A stretch of 51,540 bases of DNA from an uncultured Bacteroidota bacterium (GTDB taxonomy: Bacteria; Bacteroidota; Bacteroidia; Chitinophagales; UBA8649). Location: assembly GCA_937139485.1 (NCBI GenBank), contig CAKZQD010000090.1:1-51540 (forward strand). Direction: 5' to 3'. The notes under the pieces are model-generated. The model did no database searches, was not told the origin of the DNA, and saw only the letters and a program-made list of their open reading frames with translations. Positions 7,717 to 15,612 of this stretch are shown one piece after another. The position numbers and the translations under genes were made by a program. Position 1 is the stretch's first letter, and every line of letters begins with the position of its first letter.

Positions 7717-8331
7717 TTGGATTTAGAAAGACTAGAAAAAGAATTAAAAAAACGCTGGCAAATTCCTTATGCTTGGAAAGGAACCAAGCAAACCAATGAA
7801 CTAGATGCAAAAACCAGTTTTATATATACAACATATAGCTATAAAAGACTGCTAGAAGGAAGCAAAAAACTAAATGAAAACGAAAAAAACTATGCTTACA
7901 ATCGCTGGTATAATTTCTGGAGTGCTAAAGCGGTGGAATATATTTTTAGTAAAAGCCAAAAAATTAGACAAAACGAAGATAAATACCATAAAACAATAGA
8001 TTTTTGGTTAAATGACACACCTTTTGACCATAAAACGAGTGTTTTTCCAAAAAAGTTTAATTTAAAATTTCAATATTATTTAGAAAATAAAAAAGAACTT
8101 ATAGACTGGTTTTACAAAAATCAAAGTCAACAACAAAGAAAACATCTTGAAAATAGATTGTTTGTAGTATTATATAATAGCAATGATTTACAACATTGGA
8201 AAATGAAAGCAGAAATTGCTTTGCTACAGAAACATATTTCTGATTATTTGGAAAACTTTGAAGAAAAACAATTGATTTCTTTGGATTTTGATGAAAAAAG
8301 GGTTTTTAGTGATGTTTTATTTGTAACATGA
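7717..8331 (+). CDS. Unknown protein with a possible PD-(D/E)XK nuclease motif, TTG start
   Basis: 204 residues, highly charged and rich in aromatic residues, no signal peptide or membrane segment. No in-frame ATG exists upstream; the ATG at 7703 is in another frame that stops after seven codons, so TTG at 7717 is the best start (DLERLEKELKKRW follows). The segment IDFWLNDTPFDHKTSVFP (about residues 90-107) has acidic residues followed by D-x-K, as in PD-(D/E)XK nucleases, but the assignment is tentative. The following helices contain LIDWFYKNQSQQQRKHLENR. Its stop is 15 bases from the stop of the convergent restriction endonuclease gene; a link with that system is possible, not shown. Divergent from the Crp-like gene. 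Confidence 0.7.
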   Translation: MDLERLEKELKKRWQIPYAWKGTKQTNELDAKTSFIYTTYSYKRLLEGSKKLNENEKNYAYNRWYNFWSAKAVEYIFSKSQKIRQNEDKYHKTIDFWLNDTPFDHKTSVFPKKFNLKFQYYLENKKELIDWFYKNQSQQQRKHLENRLFVVLYNSNDLQHWKMKAEIALLQKHISDYLENFEEKQLISLDFDEKRVFSDVLFVT

Positions 8332-8346
8332 TTTTACATATTTATT

Positions 8347-9285
8347 CTACTTTTTTCTGTTCATTAAAACTAAGCCATTATCAATATTTAAAATAGGTTT
8401 TTCAGTTGTTAGTATATTTGGAAATAATTTTGCCCCAACAGCTATCAATATTCGTTCTATTAATAATCGTGAATGGTTAGATGTTTCAGGAGGTAGTTGT
8501 ATAATAGAATATTCATCCCAATCATTAAAAGAATGATGTTCTTGATTCTCTGGATATCTTTTAGATAGAGATTTTTTTGTTTCCCCAAAATATATTTCCA
8601 TCTTAGCTCTATTTAGCAAGATGTAAATATTATTTTCATTCAATTCTTTAGCTATTTCATACCTAGGCTTCCATTTAGTTACTTGAATTTTTCTTAAAAT
8701 CTCAACCTCTGAGCCAACTAAATAATCTGCAATTAAATAAGAACTTAATTCTTTAAATACTTTTGGAAAGCCTTGAGATTCTTCTCTAACTCTAAAAAAT
8801 TCTTTTACAATAACTCTAGGTTTACCATTTTGCCATTTAATTTTTACTTGTAATTGTTCTTTAAAACCACCTATGTCGTATTCTGTAAATTTTTGTTCTT
8901 TATAATACTCATCACCAATATGAAATTCTAGAGACCTTACAAAACTTTTTGGATAATCTTGTGCTAATTGAATAGCAAATTCATTCGTCCACTTTATTCT
9001 GTAACTACTTTCTTTATTGCGTTTTTTAATAAAAGATAAAAAGAGTTTTGCTTTAAATTTATACTTTACTTTTCCATTTTCTTTTGGTGATTCATATTCA
9101 ATTTCCACATTCCAAGAACGATTTTTTTCATTATGAGAATCAATAGTTTCTTTACCCCAAGAGTGAACATAATAAACTGGAATTGTTATAGCTAAATCAT
9201 TTATAAACATTGATTTATGGATATCTAAAGGAAAAAAATCTGGTGAAAGTCTTATTGGTTGTACTCTATTAGTTCTTTTATCCAT
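8347..9285 (-). CDS. GIY-YIG-type restriction endonuclease
   Basis: 312 residues. The last 110 residues carry a GIY-YIG nuclease fold: NIYILLN replaces the first motif, IYFGET the second, followed by Arg in KSLSKRY and the metal-binding Glu in LLIERIL. This order is that of type II endonucleases such as Eco29kI. The first 200 residues, not recognised, would hold DNA recognition and dimerisation. The start overlaps the end of the methyltransferase gene by 8 bases, so the two are translated from one message. The pairing with a C5 methyltransferase and a controller protein makes a restriction role likely. The recognition site cannot be deduced. Confidence 0.8.
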   Translation of the reverse strand: MDKRTNRVQPIRLSPDFFPLDIHKSMFINDLAITIPVYYVHSWGKETIDSHNEKNRSWNVEIEYESPKENGKVKYKFKAKLFLSFIKKRNKESSYRIKWTNEFAIQLAQDYPKSFVRSLEFHIGDEYYKEQKFTEYDIGGFKEQLQVKIKWQNGKPRVIVKEFFRVREESQGFPKVFKELSSYLIADYLVGSEVEILRKIQVTKWKPRYEIAKELNENNIYILLNRAKMEIYFGETKKSLSKRYPENQEHHSFNDWDEYSIIQLPPETSNHSRLLIERILIAVGAKLFPNILTTEKPILNIDNGLVLMNRKK

Positions 9286-10576
9286 TTTTAATTACTTTTT
9301 GTAATGATTCTCCAATTTTTTCAATTACACCAACTACCAAAGCATTTCCCATAAAAAAGGCTCTTTTTGTATCGGTAACACCATCTATTTTGGTGTGATT
9401 GTCTGGAAACATATTTAATCTTTCCAACTCTATTGGTGTAAGTCTTCTTAATCCTCTGTCAGACATTACTACATGTTTGAACCTTGAGGGCGTTTTTCCT
9501 CCTTCTCCAGTAATAATAGTTCTAGAAGCATTCTCTAAAGAGTCAGGATATATCATTGCTCCTTCACTATAGTTATACTCAAAACCATCCTGTGTTTTTC
9601 GCCTTTCTTTTTTTGCTCCTTTTAAATATTCCCACATTTGCAACTCTGTAGTTAAAACCTTTTTCAAACCGTCTTTTACATTCACAACTTTTGGTTTATT
9701 TAATAAATTGTTCTTTATGAAGAAATCATCAGTTACTTCTCCATTTTGTAATAAAGAACCTAGATTAATTTTTTTTCCTTCATAATTAGGTGCTGTTTTT
9801 GTGGTGTAAATTTTTCCATTTATAAGCACACCAGTATTTTGAAAAGGAGATAATTTTCCATTTTTATTAAATTCATTAGTTATTTCAACTAAATCCCCTT
9901 TCAACTCAATTTCGTTAAACAATGCCGTATTTTTTACAGGAAAAGCTTTTGCAATAATCCCATCTTTTGTTAACCAATCTATTCCTTTTGAATTTTGAAT
10001 TTTTTTATAAACATCTGTAGATTTATGATAACCAATAAAAAAAACTCTTTTTCTTCTTTGAGGCATTCCATATTCTGCTGCATTTATTACTCTCCACTCT
10101 ACTGCATAGTCTAAATCATTTAAACTTCTTAGCATTACAGCAAAATCTCGTCCTCTTTGTTTTGCAGGTGATTTTAAAAGGCGATCTACATTTTCTAAAA
10201 ATAAATATTTTGGTTTATTTTTTTTATTTTCTAAAATTTTATGAATTGACCACCAAAGCACGCCTTTCTTTCCTTTTAGTCCTTTAGAATTTTGTAATGT
10301 TGTGGCTACTGAATAATCTTGACAAGGAAATCCTCCAACTAATAAGTCGTGATCTGGTATTTCTTCTACATTTCTAGTTACGACTTCATTAATATCTTCA
10401 TTTGAATGATTTTCTGATCCAAACCTTTCTTCATAAACTTTAGAAGCATGTTGTATTTTTGTTGAAGGTTCCCATTGGTTACTCCAAACAACTTCGTAAT
10501 TATTTTTTTCTAAGCCAAGACGAAATCCTCCGACACCAGCAAACAATTCTACTACTTTAATTTTATTGTTTTCCAT
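9278..10576 (-). CDS. DNA (cytosine-5)-methyltransferase
   Basis: 432 residues with the ordered C5-methyltransferase motifs: I ELFAGVGGFRLGL (SAM binding), IV GGFPCQDYS with the catalytic Cys near residue 84, VI FLENVDRLL, VIII PQRRKRVFFIGYH near residue 174, and X GNALVVGV near the end. The stretch from about 200 to 350 is the variable target-recognition region. It would methylate the site cut by the downstream endonuclease. The start overlaps the controller gene by 14 bases and the end overlaps the endonuclease gene. No sign of truncation. Confidence 0.95.
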   Translation of the reverse strand: MENNKIKVVELFAGVGGFRLGLEKNNYEVVWSNQWEPSTKIQHASKVYEERFGSENHSNEDINEVVTRNVEEIPDHDLLVGGFPCQDYSVATTLQNSKGLKGKKGVLWWSIHKILENKKNKPKYLFLENVDRLLKSPAKQRGRDFAVMLRSLNDLDYAVEWRVINAAEYGMPQRRKRVFFIGYHKSTDVYKKIQNSKGIDWLTKDGIIAKAFPVKNTALFNEIELKGDLVEITNEFNKNGKLSPFQNTGVLINGKIYTTKTAPNYEGKKINLGSLLQNGEVTDDFFIKNNLLNKPKVVNVKDGLKKVLTTELQMWEYLKGAKKERRKTQDGFEYNYSEGAMIYPDSLENASRTIITGEGGKTPSRFKHVVMSDRGLRRLTPIELERLNMFPDNHTKIDGVTDTKRAFFMGNALVVGVIEKIGESLQKVIKNG

Positions 10577-10874
10577 TTTCTTGTGCTTTATAATATTTAA
10601 TTTTTTCTTCTGCTACTTTCAATATCTCAAATGTAGATTGTGTATACTTTAATTCTTCTGCTATTTTTTCAGAATATAAGTTAATAATTAAATCACTTTC
10701 TGAAAGATTATAAAACTTAGCAAGTCTTATTATTTGTTCCATTGTTGGTTTTCGCTCATTTTTTTCAAATTTACTTATCAATGATTGGTCAATATCAACG
10801 TTTGCAGCTACCTTTCGTAATATTAATTTTTTTTCTTCTCGTGCTTTTTTCAAAGTATCACCTAAAGTTTTCAT
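10563..10874 (-). CDS. Xre-family controller protein of the restriction-modification operon
   Basis: 103 residues from the Met in MKTLGDTLKKARE. A longer frame opens at 10925, but the promoter (-7 at 10908-10915) lies inside it, so the start at 10874 is right. The helix-turn-helix lies at about 8-60 (LRKVAANVDIDQSLISKFEKNERKPTM, given in part) and is followed by a helical dimerisation tail. Controller proteins of type II systems bind C-boxes at their own promoter and time the endonuclease after the methyltransferase. A palindrome sits exactly at the predicted transcription start. Order here is C-M-R, all overlapping. Confidence 0.88.
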   Translation of the reverse strand: MKTLGDTLKKAREEKKLILRKVAANVDIDQSLISKFEKNERKPTMEQIIRLAKFYNLSESDLIINLYSEKIAEELKYTQSTFEILKVAEEKIKYYKAQENGKQ

Positions 10875-10876
10875 AA

Positions 10877-10907
10877 TTAGACAATTTAGTTTTAGACAAT
10901 TATTGTC
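10877..10907 (-). promoter_or_regulatory. C-box operator of the restriction-modification operon
   Basis: GACAATTATTGTC (10895-10907) is a perfect 13-base palindrome. A further half-site TTAGACAATTTA (10877-10888) repeats the TTAGACAAT of the palindrome. The palindrome begins right after the -7 element and covers the predicted transcription start. The position fits repression by the controller, with a second, weaker site downstream. Confidence 0.7.
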
Positions 10908-10938
10908 CAAATGTAAAAAAAACATTTATCTTAGCAAA
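10908..10938 (-). promoter_or_regulatory. Promoter of the restriction-modification operon
   Basis: Minus-strand TTTG (10935-10938, within TTTTTG), 19 bases, then TACATTTG (10908-10915): an almost ideal Bacteroidota promoter. It fixes the start of the controller gene at 10874. Confidence 0.75.
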
Positions 10939-10982
10939 AATTAATCAATTATTTTAAAAGATAAAATATAAAAAAATAACCT

Positions 10983-10999
10983 CCGCACATACACTGCGG
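10983..10999. other. Short hairpin between the restriction-modification operon and recA
   Basis: CCGCA (10983-10987) and TGCGG (10995-10999) with a 7-base loop, in an otherwise AT-rich spacer upstream of recA. There is no T-run, so it is not a clear terminator. Function unknown; it may mark the edge of the inserted operon. Confidence 0.3.
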
Positions 11000-11082
11000 T
11001 TTACCAATCTAGTTTTGCAGTATATTATCTAAACAATAATACTTTAAACAATATTTACTAAATTTACATAAAATAAAAAAAG

Positions 11083-12096
11083 ATGGCTGCAACAGAAAAA
11101 GAAAAAGCATTAAAATTAACACTAGACAAACTAAATAAAACCTACGGAAAAGGGTCTATAATGAAACTTGGCGATGCGCCTGTACAAGACATTCCTGTAA
11201 TTCCATCGGGCTCTTTAACCTTAGATTTAGCACTAGGTATAGGTGGTTTTCCAAGAGGAAGAATAGTAGAAATATACGGGCCAGAATCTTCTGGTAAAAC
11301 TACTTTAACGCTTCACGCTATTGCAGAAGCACAAAAAGCAGGTGGAATAGCTGCTTTTATAGATGCCGAGCATGCTTTTGATAAAGTTTACGCCAAAGCA
11401 CTAGGTATAGATGTAGATAATCTTTTAATTTCTCAACCAGATGATGGTGAGCAGGCACTAGATATTGCAGAACATTTAATTCGTTCTGGAGCTATAGATA
11501 TTTGTGTAGTAGATTCTGTAGCGGCTTTAATACCAAGAAGCGAACTGCAAGGAGATATGGGAGATTCTAAAATGGGTCTGCAAGCAAGGTTAATGTCTCA
11601 GGCTATGCGTAAATTGACTGGTGCGATTAACAAATCTGGCTGTACAGCAATATTTATTAACCAATTGAGACAAAAAATTGGTGTTGTTTACGGAAATCCA
11701 GAAACTACTACAGGTGGTAACGCCTTGAAATTTTATGCTTCTATACGTTTAGATATTAGAAGAATTGCAACAATTTCTGACAAAGACGAATCTACAGGAA
11801 ATAGAACTAGAGTAAAAGTTGTAAAAAACAAAGTTGCTCCACCGTTTAGAAAAGCAGAATTTGATATTATGTATGGCGAAGGAATTTCTAAAGTTGGAGA
11901 AATTGTAGATATTGGTGTAGAACTAGATATTGTAAAGAAAAGTGGTTCTTGGTATAGCTATGGCGATACAAAACTTGGTCAAGGTAGAGATACAGTAAAA
12001 GGTCTTTTCCTAGACAATCCAGAATTGGCAGACGAAATTGAAGCAAAAATAAGAGTAGCACTTACCCAAACAGATGAGCCTGTTGAAGTTGGTTAA
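11083..12096 (+). CDS. recA: Recombinase RecA
   Basis: 337 residues, the typical length. It forms filaments on single-stranded DNA, drives strand exchange and triggers self-cleavage of LexA-type repressors. Walker [10 protein letters not shown] near residue 66, Walker [16 protein letters not shown], loop L1/L2 region [15 protein letters not shown] and [21 protein letters not shown], and the acidic-poor C-terminus ending QTDEPVEVG are all present. A -7-like TAAATTTA lies 16 bases upstream. No SOS box was recognised. The strong palindromic terminator follows 25 bases after the stop, so it is monocistronic. Confidence 0.98.
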   Translation: MAATEKEKALKLTLDKLNKTYGKGSIMKLGDAPVQDIPVIPSGSLTLDLALGIGGFPRGRIVEIYGPESSGKTTLTLHAIAEAQKAGGIAAFIDAEHAFDKVYAKALGIDVDNLLISQPDDGEQALDIAEHLIRSGAIDICVVDSVAALIPRSELQGDMGDSKMGLQARLMSQAMRKLTGAINKSGCTAIFINQLRQKIGVVYGNPETTTGGNALKFYASIRLDIRRIATISDKDESTGNRTRVKVVKNKVAPPFRKAEFDIMYGEGISKVGEIVDIGVELDIVKKSGSWYSYGDTKLGQGRDTVKGLFLDNPELADEIEAKIRVALTQTDEPVEVG

Positions 12097-12121
12097 TGTT
12101 ATTTAAATTCAATAAATATTA

Positions 12122-12159
12122 AAAAAGAGTTGTTTATAGTACTATAAACAACTCTTTTT
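12122..12159 (+). terminator. Terminator of recA
   Basis: A perfect 19+19-base inverted repeat: A5, GAGTTGTTTATAGT (to 12140) followed at once by its complement ACTATAAACAACTC and T5. It is symmetric, so it could work in both directions, but only recA reads into it. Confidence 0.85.
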
Positions 12160-12177
12160 AATTATATTCAAGACTTA

Positions 12178-12879
12178 ATGTCTTGGTTTTTAAATATAAT
12201 AAATGATTTAGTACATTTAGTTTATCCAAATAACTGTGTGCTTTGCCAAACAAACTTGCAACAAAGCGATGTTTGCATTTGCACTTCTTGCGAAATACAG
12301 CTACCCTTTACAAACTATCATTTACTAAAAAACAATCCTGTAGAAAAAAAACTATGGGGAAGAGTAAAACTCGAAGAAGCGTCATCATTGTTTTTCTTTG
12401 AAAAAGGAATGCTTGTACAGCAGCTTATAAGTTTATTGAAATATAAAAAAAGAGAAGATGTTGGCGAAAAACTAGGAGATATTTATGGCAAACAATTGTT
12501 AAGAGATGCTTCAGAGTTTTTAAATGTAGATTACATTGTTCCTGTTCCGCTGCATCTAAAAAAACAAAGGAAAAGAGGCTATAACCAGTGCGATAAATTT
12601 GCTGAAAAACTTGCAGAGCATCTTAAAAAAGAAGTCGTTTCTAAAAATATAGTTAGAAATACAAATACAAAAACCCAAACAGGTAAAAATAGAATAAACC
12701 GCTGGGAAAATGTTTCTGAAATTTTTGAAGTAAAAAAACCAGAAAAATTTAAAAACAAACACATTTTAATTGTAGATGATGTAATTACAACTGGAGCAAC
12801 TATTGAAGCTTTGGCATTAAAAATATTAGAAATAGAAGGAAGCAAAGTAAGCGTGCTTGTAATGGCAAGTGCCATGTAA
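12178..12879 (+). CDS. comF: ComF-family phosphoribosyltransferase-like protein
   Basis: 233 residues. A four-Cys zinc-binding region at about residues 22-37 (CVLCQTN, CICTSC) is followed by a phosphoribosyltransferase fold with DYIVPVPLHLKKQRKRGYNQ near 120 and the PRPP-binding loop VDDVITTGAT near 200. ComF/GntX proteins are linked to uptake of transforming DNA in competent bacteria. In other bacteria their role is unproven. The neighbour recA fits DNA handling but has its own terminator. It ends 4 bases from the stop of the convergent phosphatase gene. Confidence 0.9.
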   Translation: MSWFLNIINDLVHLVYPNNCVLCQTNLQQSDVCICTSCEIQLPFTNYHLLKNNPVEKKLWGRVKLEEASSLFFFEKGMLVQQLISLLKYKKREDVGEKLGDIYGKQLLRDASEFLNVDYIVPVPLHLKKQRKRGYNQCDKFAEKLAEHLKKEVVSKNIVRNTNTKTQTGKNRINRWENVSEIFEVKKPEKFKNKHILIVDDVITTGATIEALALKILEIEGSKVSVLVMASAM

Positions 12880-12883
12880 AATT

Positions 12884-15601
12884 TTACTTTAGCAGCTTTT
12901 TAAAATAAGTAAATTTTCCATTGTTTATTTCTAATAAATAGCTTCCTCTTGCAATGTTTTCTGTGTTTAGCTTTGCATATTTTAAGCCAATACTATTATC
13001 ATTTATGGTTTTATTATAAATCATTTTTCCTCTTGCATCATATAGTTTCAAGCTTATATTATTCTGAGCAAATTTGTAATACTGAATAAGTATTTCTATA
13101 TCAAATGGGTTTGGATAAACGCCCAAAACAGTAAACTCATTGTTTTCTAATTCTTTTATAGCTATTGTAGTGTCTGTAGGACTAACAGTAGTGTCTTTTG
13201 GTGGCGTAGTTATATGAATAAAATATAAAATGGTGTCGCATTTTTGTGGTATAAAGTCATCGCAGGCAAACATTTTTAATGTGTCAGTACCATTAAAACC
13301 ATCAATTGATTTATAACTTAAACAAGTGTCGTTGTATTCTAGTGCATTTCCATTTATAGCAGTATAAATCATTCCTTTGGAAACAATATTTCCAACTAAT
13401 TCGTCATAGTTTATACAATTACTCAGTAATTCTTCATCTTCTCCGTATAGGTTTACAATTTGTGTACTTACGCTTCCATCTATAATAAAATTTAATACTA
13501 CGGTGTCACAAATTCCATTGTTGTCGCAAGCAAAAACTGTAAATTCGTCTACACCACAAAAATTAGAATCGGGATTAAAAACGATACAATTATTAATATC
13601 AAAACTTAAATTTCCGCTAGCGGCTCCTCCAAAAAAAGAAATACTGTCTATTGTTGTAGTTAAGTCATTAAAAGTAATACAATCTTGAAGCAGACTGTCA
13701 TTCATAATGCTATAATTGTAGGCTTCAATATCATTGTTTCCAAGTATTTGTACTATTACTAAAGTAGTATCACAGTTTGGAGTGCTAGCTGTATCGCATG
13801 TTACTATTTCAAAACTTTGTTCGCCATAATAGTTTGTAATTGCTTGAAAAATGTAACAAAAATCATTAACAATTGCATTGCCATAAGTGGCATTTTGTGT
13901 TATGCTAGTTGTAAAGTTTGGGCAAACGCTATTTACGTTTACCATACAACTATTTAATACTCCGTTTTCGTTCATTGTAGCATATATGGTGTCTTTTATT
14001 ATAGCAAAAGGAATATTTTGAACAGGTGCTTTTGGTGGAGCAATTGCTCCTGCACTTAGTGGTAAATGACCCGATGCTTCTACTTGTGCGCTATTATTGT
14101 TTTCGGTGTACCAAGATGCTCCAAAATCATCTCCAAAAATGGTATCTTCTCTTTCTACATAAACATAATCTCCCTGGGCTTTACTGCTGTCTACTGTAAA
14201 AACCATATAGCCGTGATCTTGAATATTTACATATTCCATATGAGCATTAAAAGATTGAATAATCTGAGGAATACTGTTACCAAATAAGTCTATTAACCAT
14301 TGTGGCAATTGTCCTAAAGCTACTTCAACAACATCTAAGCCCGGAGAAGTGACACTTGTTACCACAAACTCTGTTGCTGCATTTGTACTTGCGTTTCCTG
14401 GAATATTGTTTACCCAAGAAGTATGAATATCGCCAGTAAGTACTACTGTGTTTTTAATGTTGTTTGCTTCTATAAAATTTATTAATCTGTTTCTTTCGGC
14501 ATTATATCCGTCCCATTGGTCGGCATTTACTGCTAGACCAAAAATTTCTAACGGAGCCATCATCATTTGGTTACAAATAATTTTCCATTGTGTTGTGGTA
14601 TCGGTAAGTTCTTGTTCTAACCAAGCAAACTGATCGTCTCCCAGAAGTTTGTGGCTTGGATTGTTTGTTTCTAATAAATTTTGCTCGTCTCGACCCCAAA
14701 TTCGAGTGTCTATAATAATTAAATCTAATAAGTTTCCATAACGAAGCGTTCTCCAAACCTTACCTTCTACGGTAGTGTCCATTCTTACAGGCATCCATTC
14801 GTTATAAGCTTTAAAAGAACTTGTTTTTCTATTTTGCCAGGTGCCTTCTGTTGCTGGGTCGTGATTTTCTGCGCCGTCTTTATAAGCATCATTAGCCGTT
14901 TCGTGATCGTCCCAAGTAGTTATAAACGGATAAATTTGATGTACTAATTGCAACTGGTTGTCTAGTTTGTAATGCGAGTGGCGAGTTCTATAGCCATCTA
15001 AATCAAATACTTCTGTTGTAGGTTCGTTTGTTCTTTCCCAAGTATCTGTTACTACAGATGAACTAAAGCCACCAGACTCATATTCGTAATAATAATCACC
15101 AAGATGAATTACGGCATCTAGGTCGTTTCTATTATACATACTTTCGTAAGCATTGAAAAACCCGTGTTCGTAATTAGAACAAGATGCAACTGCATATTTT
15201 GCTTGCGTATGGTTTCCAGTAGGAGCAGTTTTGGTTCTTCCTATTACAGAATTGTTGCCAAAGGCTTTAAAAACATAATAATAATAAGTGTTTGGTTGAA
15301 GTCCACAAAGGTCAATTTTTACAGTAAAGTCTTGCTGTTCTGTAGTGCTTACTTTCCCAAAGTTTACAATGTTTTGAAAAGCTGTATCTGTTGCTATTTG
15401 CCAAAAAACTTCAGTTTCTGTTATTAAACCACTTGGCGGAGTCACTTTTGTCCAAATAATAACTTGGTTTGGCAAAGGATCGCCAGATGCCACACCATGA
15501 TAAAATGGTGCTTCGGCAAAACTTATACTACTTCTAGTGTTTTGTGCATGAGTACTTACAAAAGTCAAAAAAATAAATAATATTAAATAGAGTGGTTTCA
15601 T
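12884..15601 (-). CDS. PhoD-family phosphatase with T9SS type A sorting domain
   Basis: 905 residues. Signal peptide (to about 19), PhoD N-terminal domain (about 30-130, FYHGVASGDPLPNQVIIWTK), then the metallophosphatase domain (about 135-480) with metal-binding motifs HLGDYYYEYE, DDHETANDAYKDG and TGDIHTSW. Residues about 530-800 are a Cys-, Asn- and Thr-rich stalk of repeated Ig-like units. The last 80 residues (VLGVYPNPFDIEI to FKKLLK) are a T9SS type A sorting domain. PhoD enzymes release phosphate from phosphodiesters or monoesters; this one would act at the cell surface or outside. It follows the PorE-like gene by 11 bases. Confidence 0.92.
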   Translation of the reverse strand: MKPLYLILFIFLTFVSTHAQNTRSSISFAEAPFYHGVASGDPLPNQVIIWTKVTPPSGLITETEVFWQIATDTAFQNIVNFGKVSTTEQQDFTVKIDLCGLQPNTYYYYVFKAFGNNSVIGRTKTAPTGNHTQAKYAVASCSNYEHGFFNAYESMYNRNDLDAVIHLGDYYYEYESGGFSSSVVTDTWERTNEPTTEVFDLDGYRTRHSHYKLDNQLQLVHQIYPFITTWDDHETANDAYKDGAENHDPATEGTWQNRKTSSFKAYNEWMPVRMDTTVEGKVWRTLRYGNLLDLIIIDTRIWGRDEQNLLETNNPSHKLLGDDQFAWLEQELTDTTTQWKIICNQMMMAPLEIFGLAVNADQWDGYNAERNRLINFIEANNIKNTVVLTGDIHTSWVNNIPGNASTNAATEFVVTSVTSPGLDVVEVALGQLPQWLIDLFGNSIPQIIQSFNAHMEYVNIQDHGYMVFTVDSSKAQGDYVYVEREDTIFGDDFGASWYTENNNSAQVEASGHLPLSAGAIAPPKAPVQNIPFAIIKDTIYATMNENGVLNSCMVNVNSVCPNFTTSITQNATYGNAIVNDFCYIFQAITNYYGEQSFEIVTCDTASTPNCDTTLVIVQILGNNDIEAYNYSIMNDSLLQDCITFNDLTTTIDSISFFGGAASGNLSFDINNCIVFNPDSNFCGVDEFTVFACDNNGICDTVVLNFIIDGSVSTQIVNLYGEDEELLSNCINYDELVGNIVSKGMIYTAINGNALEYNDTCLSYKSIDGFNGTDTLKMFACDDFIPQKCDTILYFIHITTPPKDTTVSPTDTTIAIKELENNEFTVLGVYPNPFDIEILIQYYKFAQNNISLKLYDARGKMIYNKTINDNSIGLKYAKLNTENIARGSYLLEINNGKFTYFKKLLK

Positions 15602-15612
15602 TTTTTTAAGTT

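Noticed and set aside
7703..7726. ATG at 7703 as start of the 204-residue gene
   Set aside because: It is in another frame and reaches a stop after seven codons.
10875..10925. Longer controller protein with start at 10925
   Set aside because: The -7 element (10908-10915) and C-box lie inside this extension, so the transcript cannot include it.
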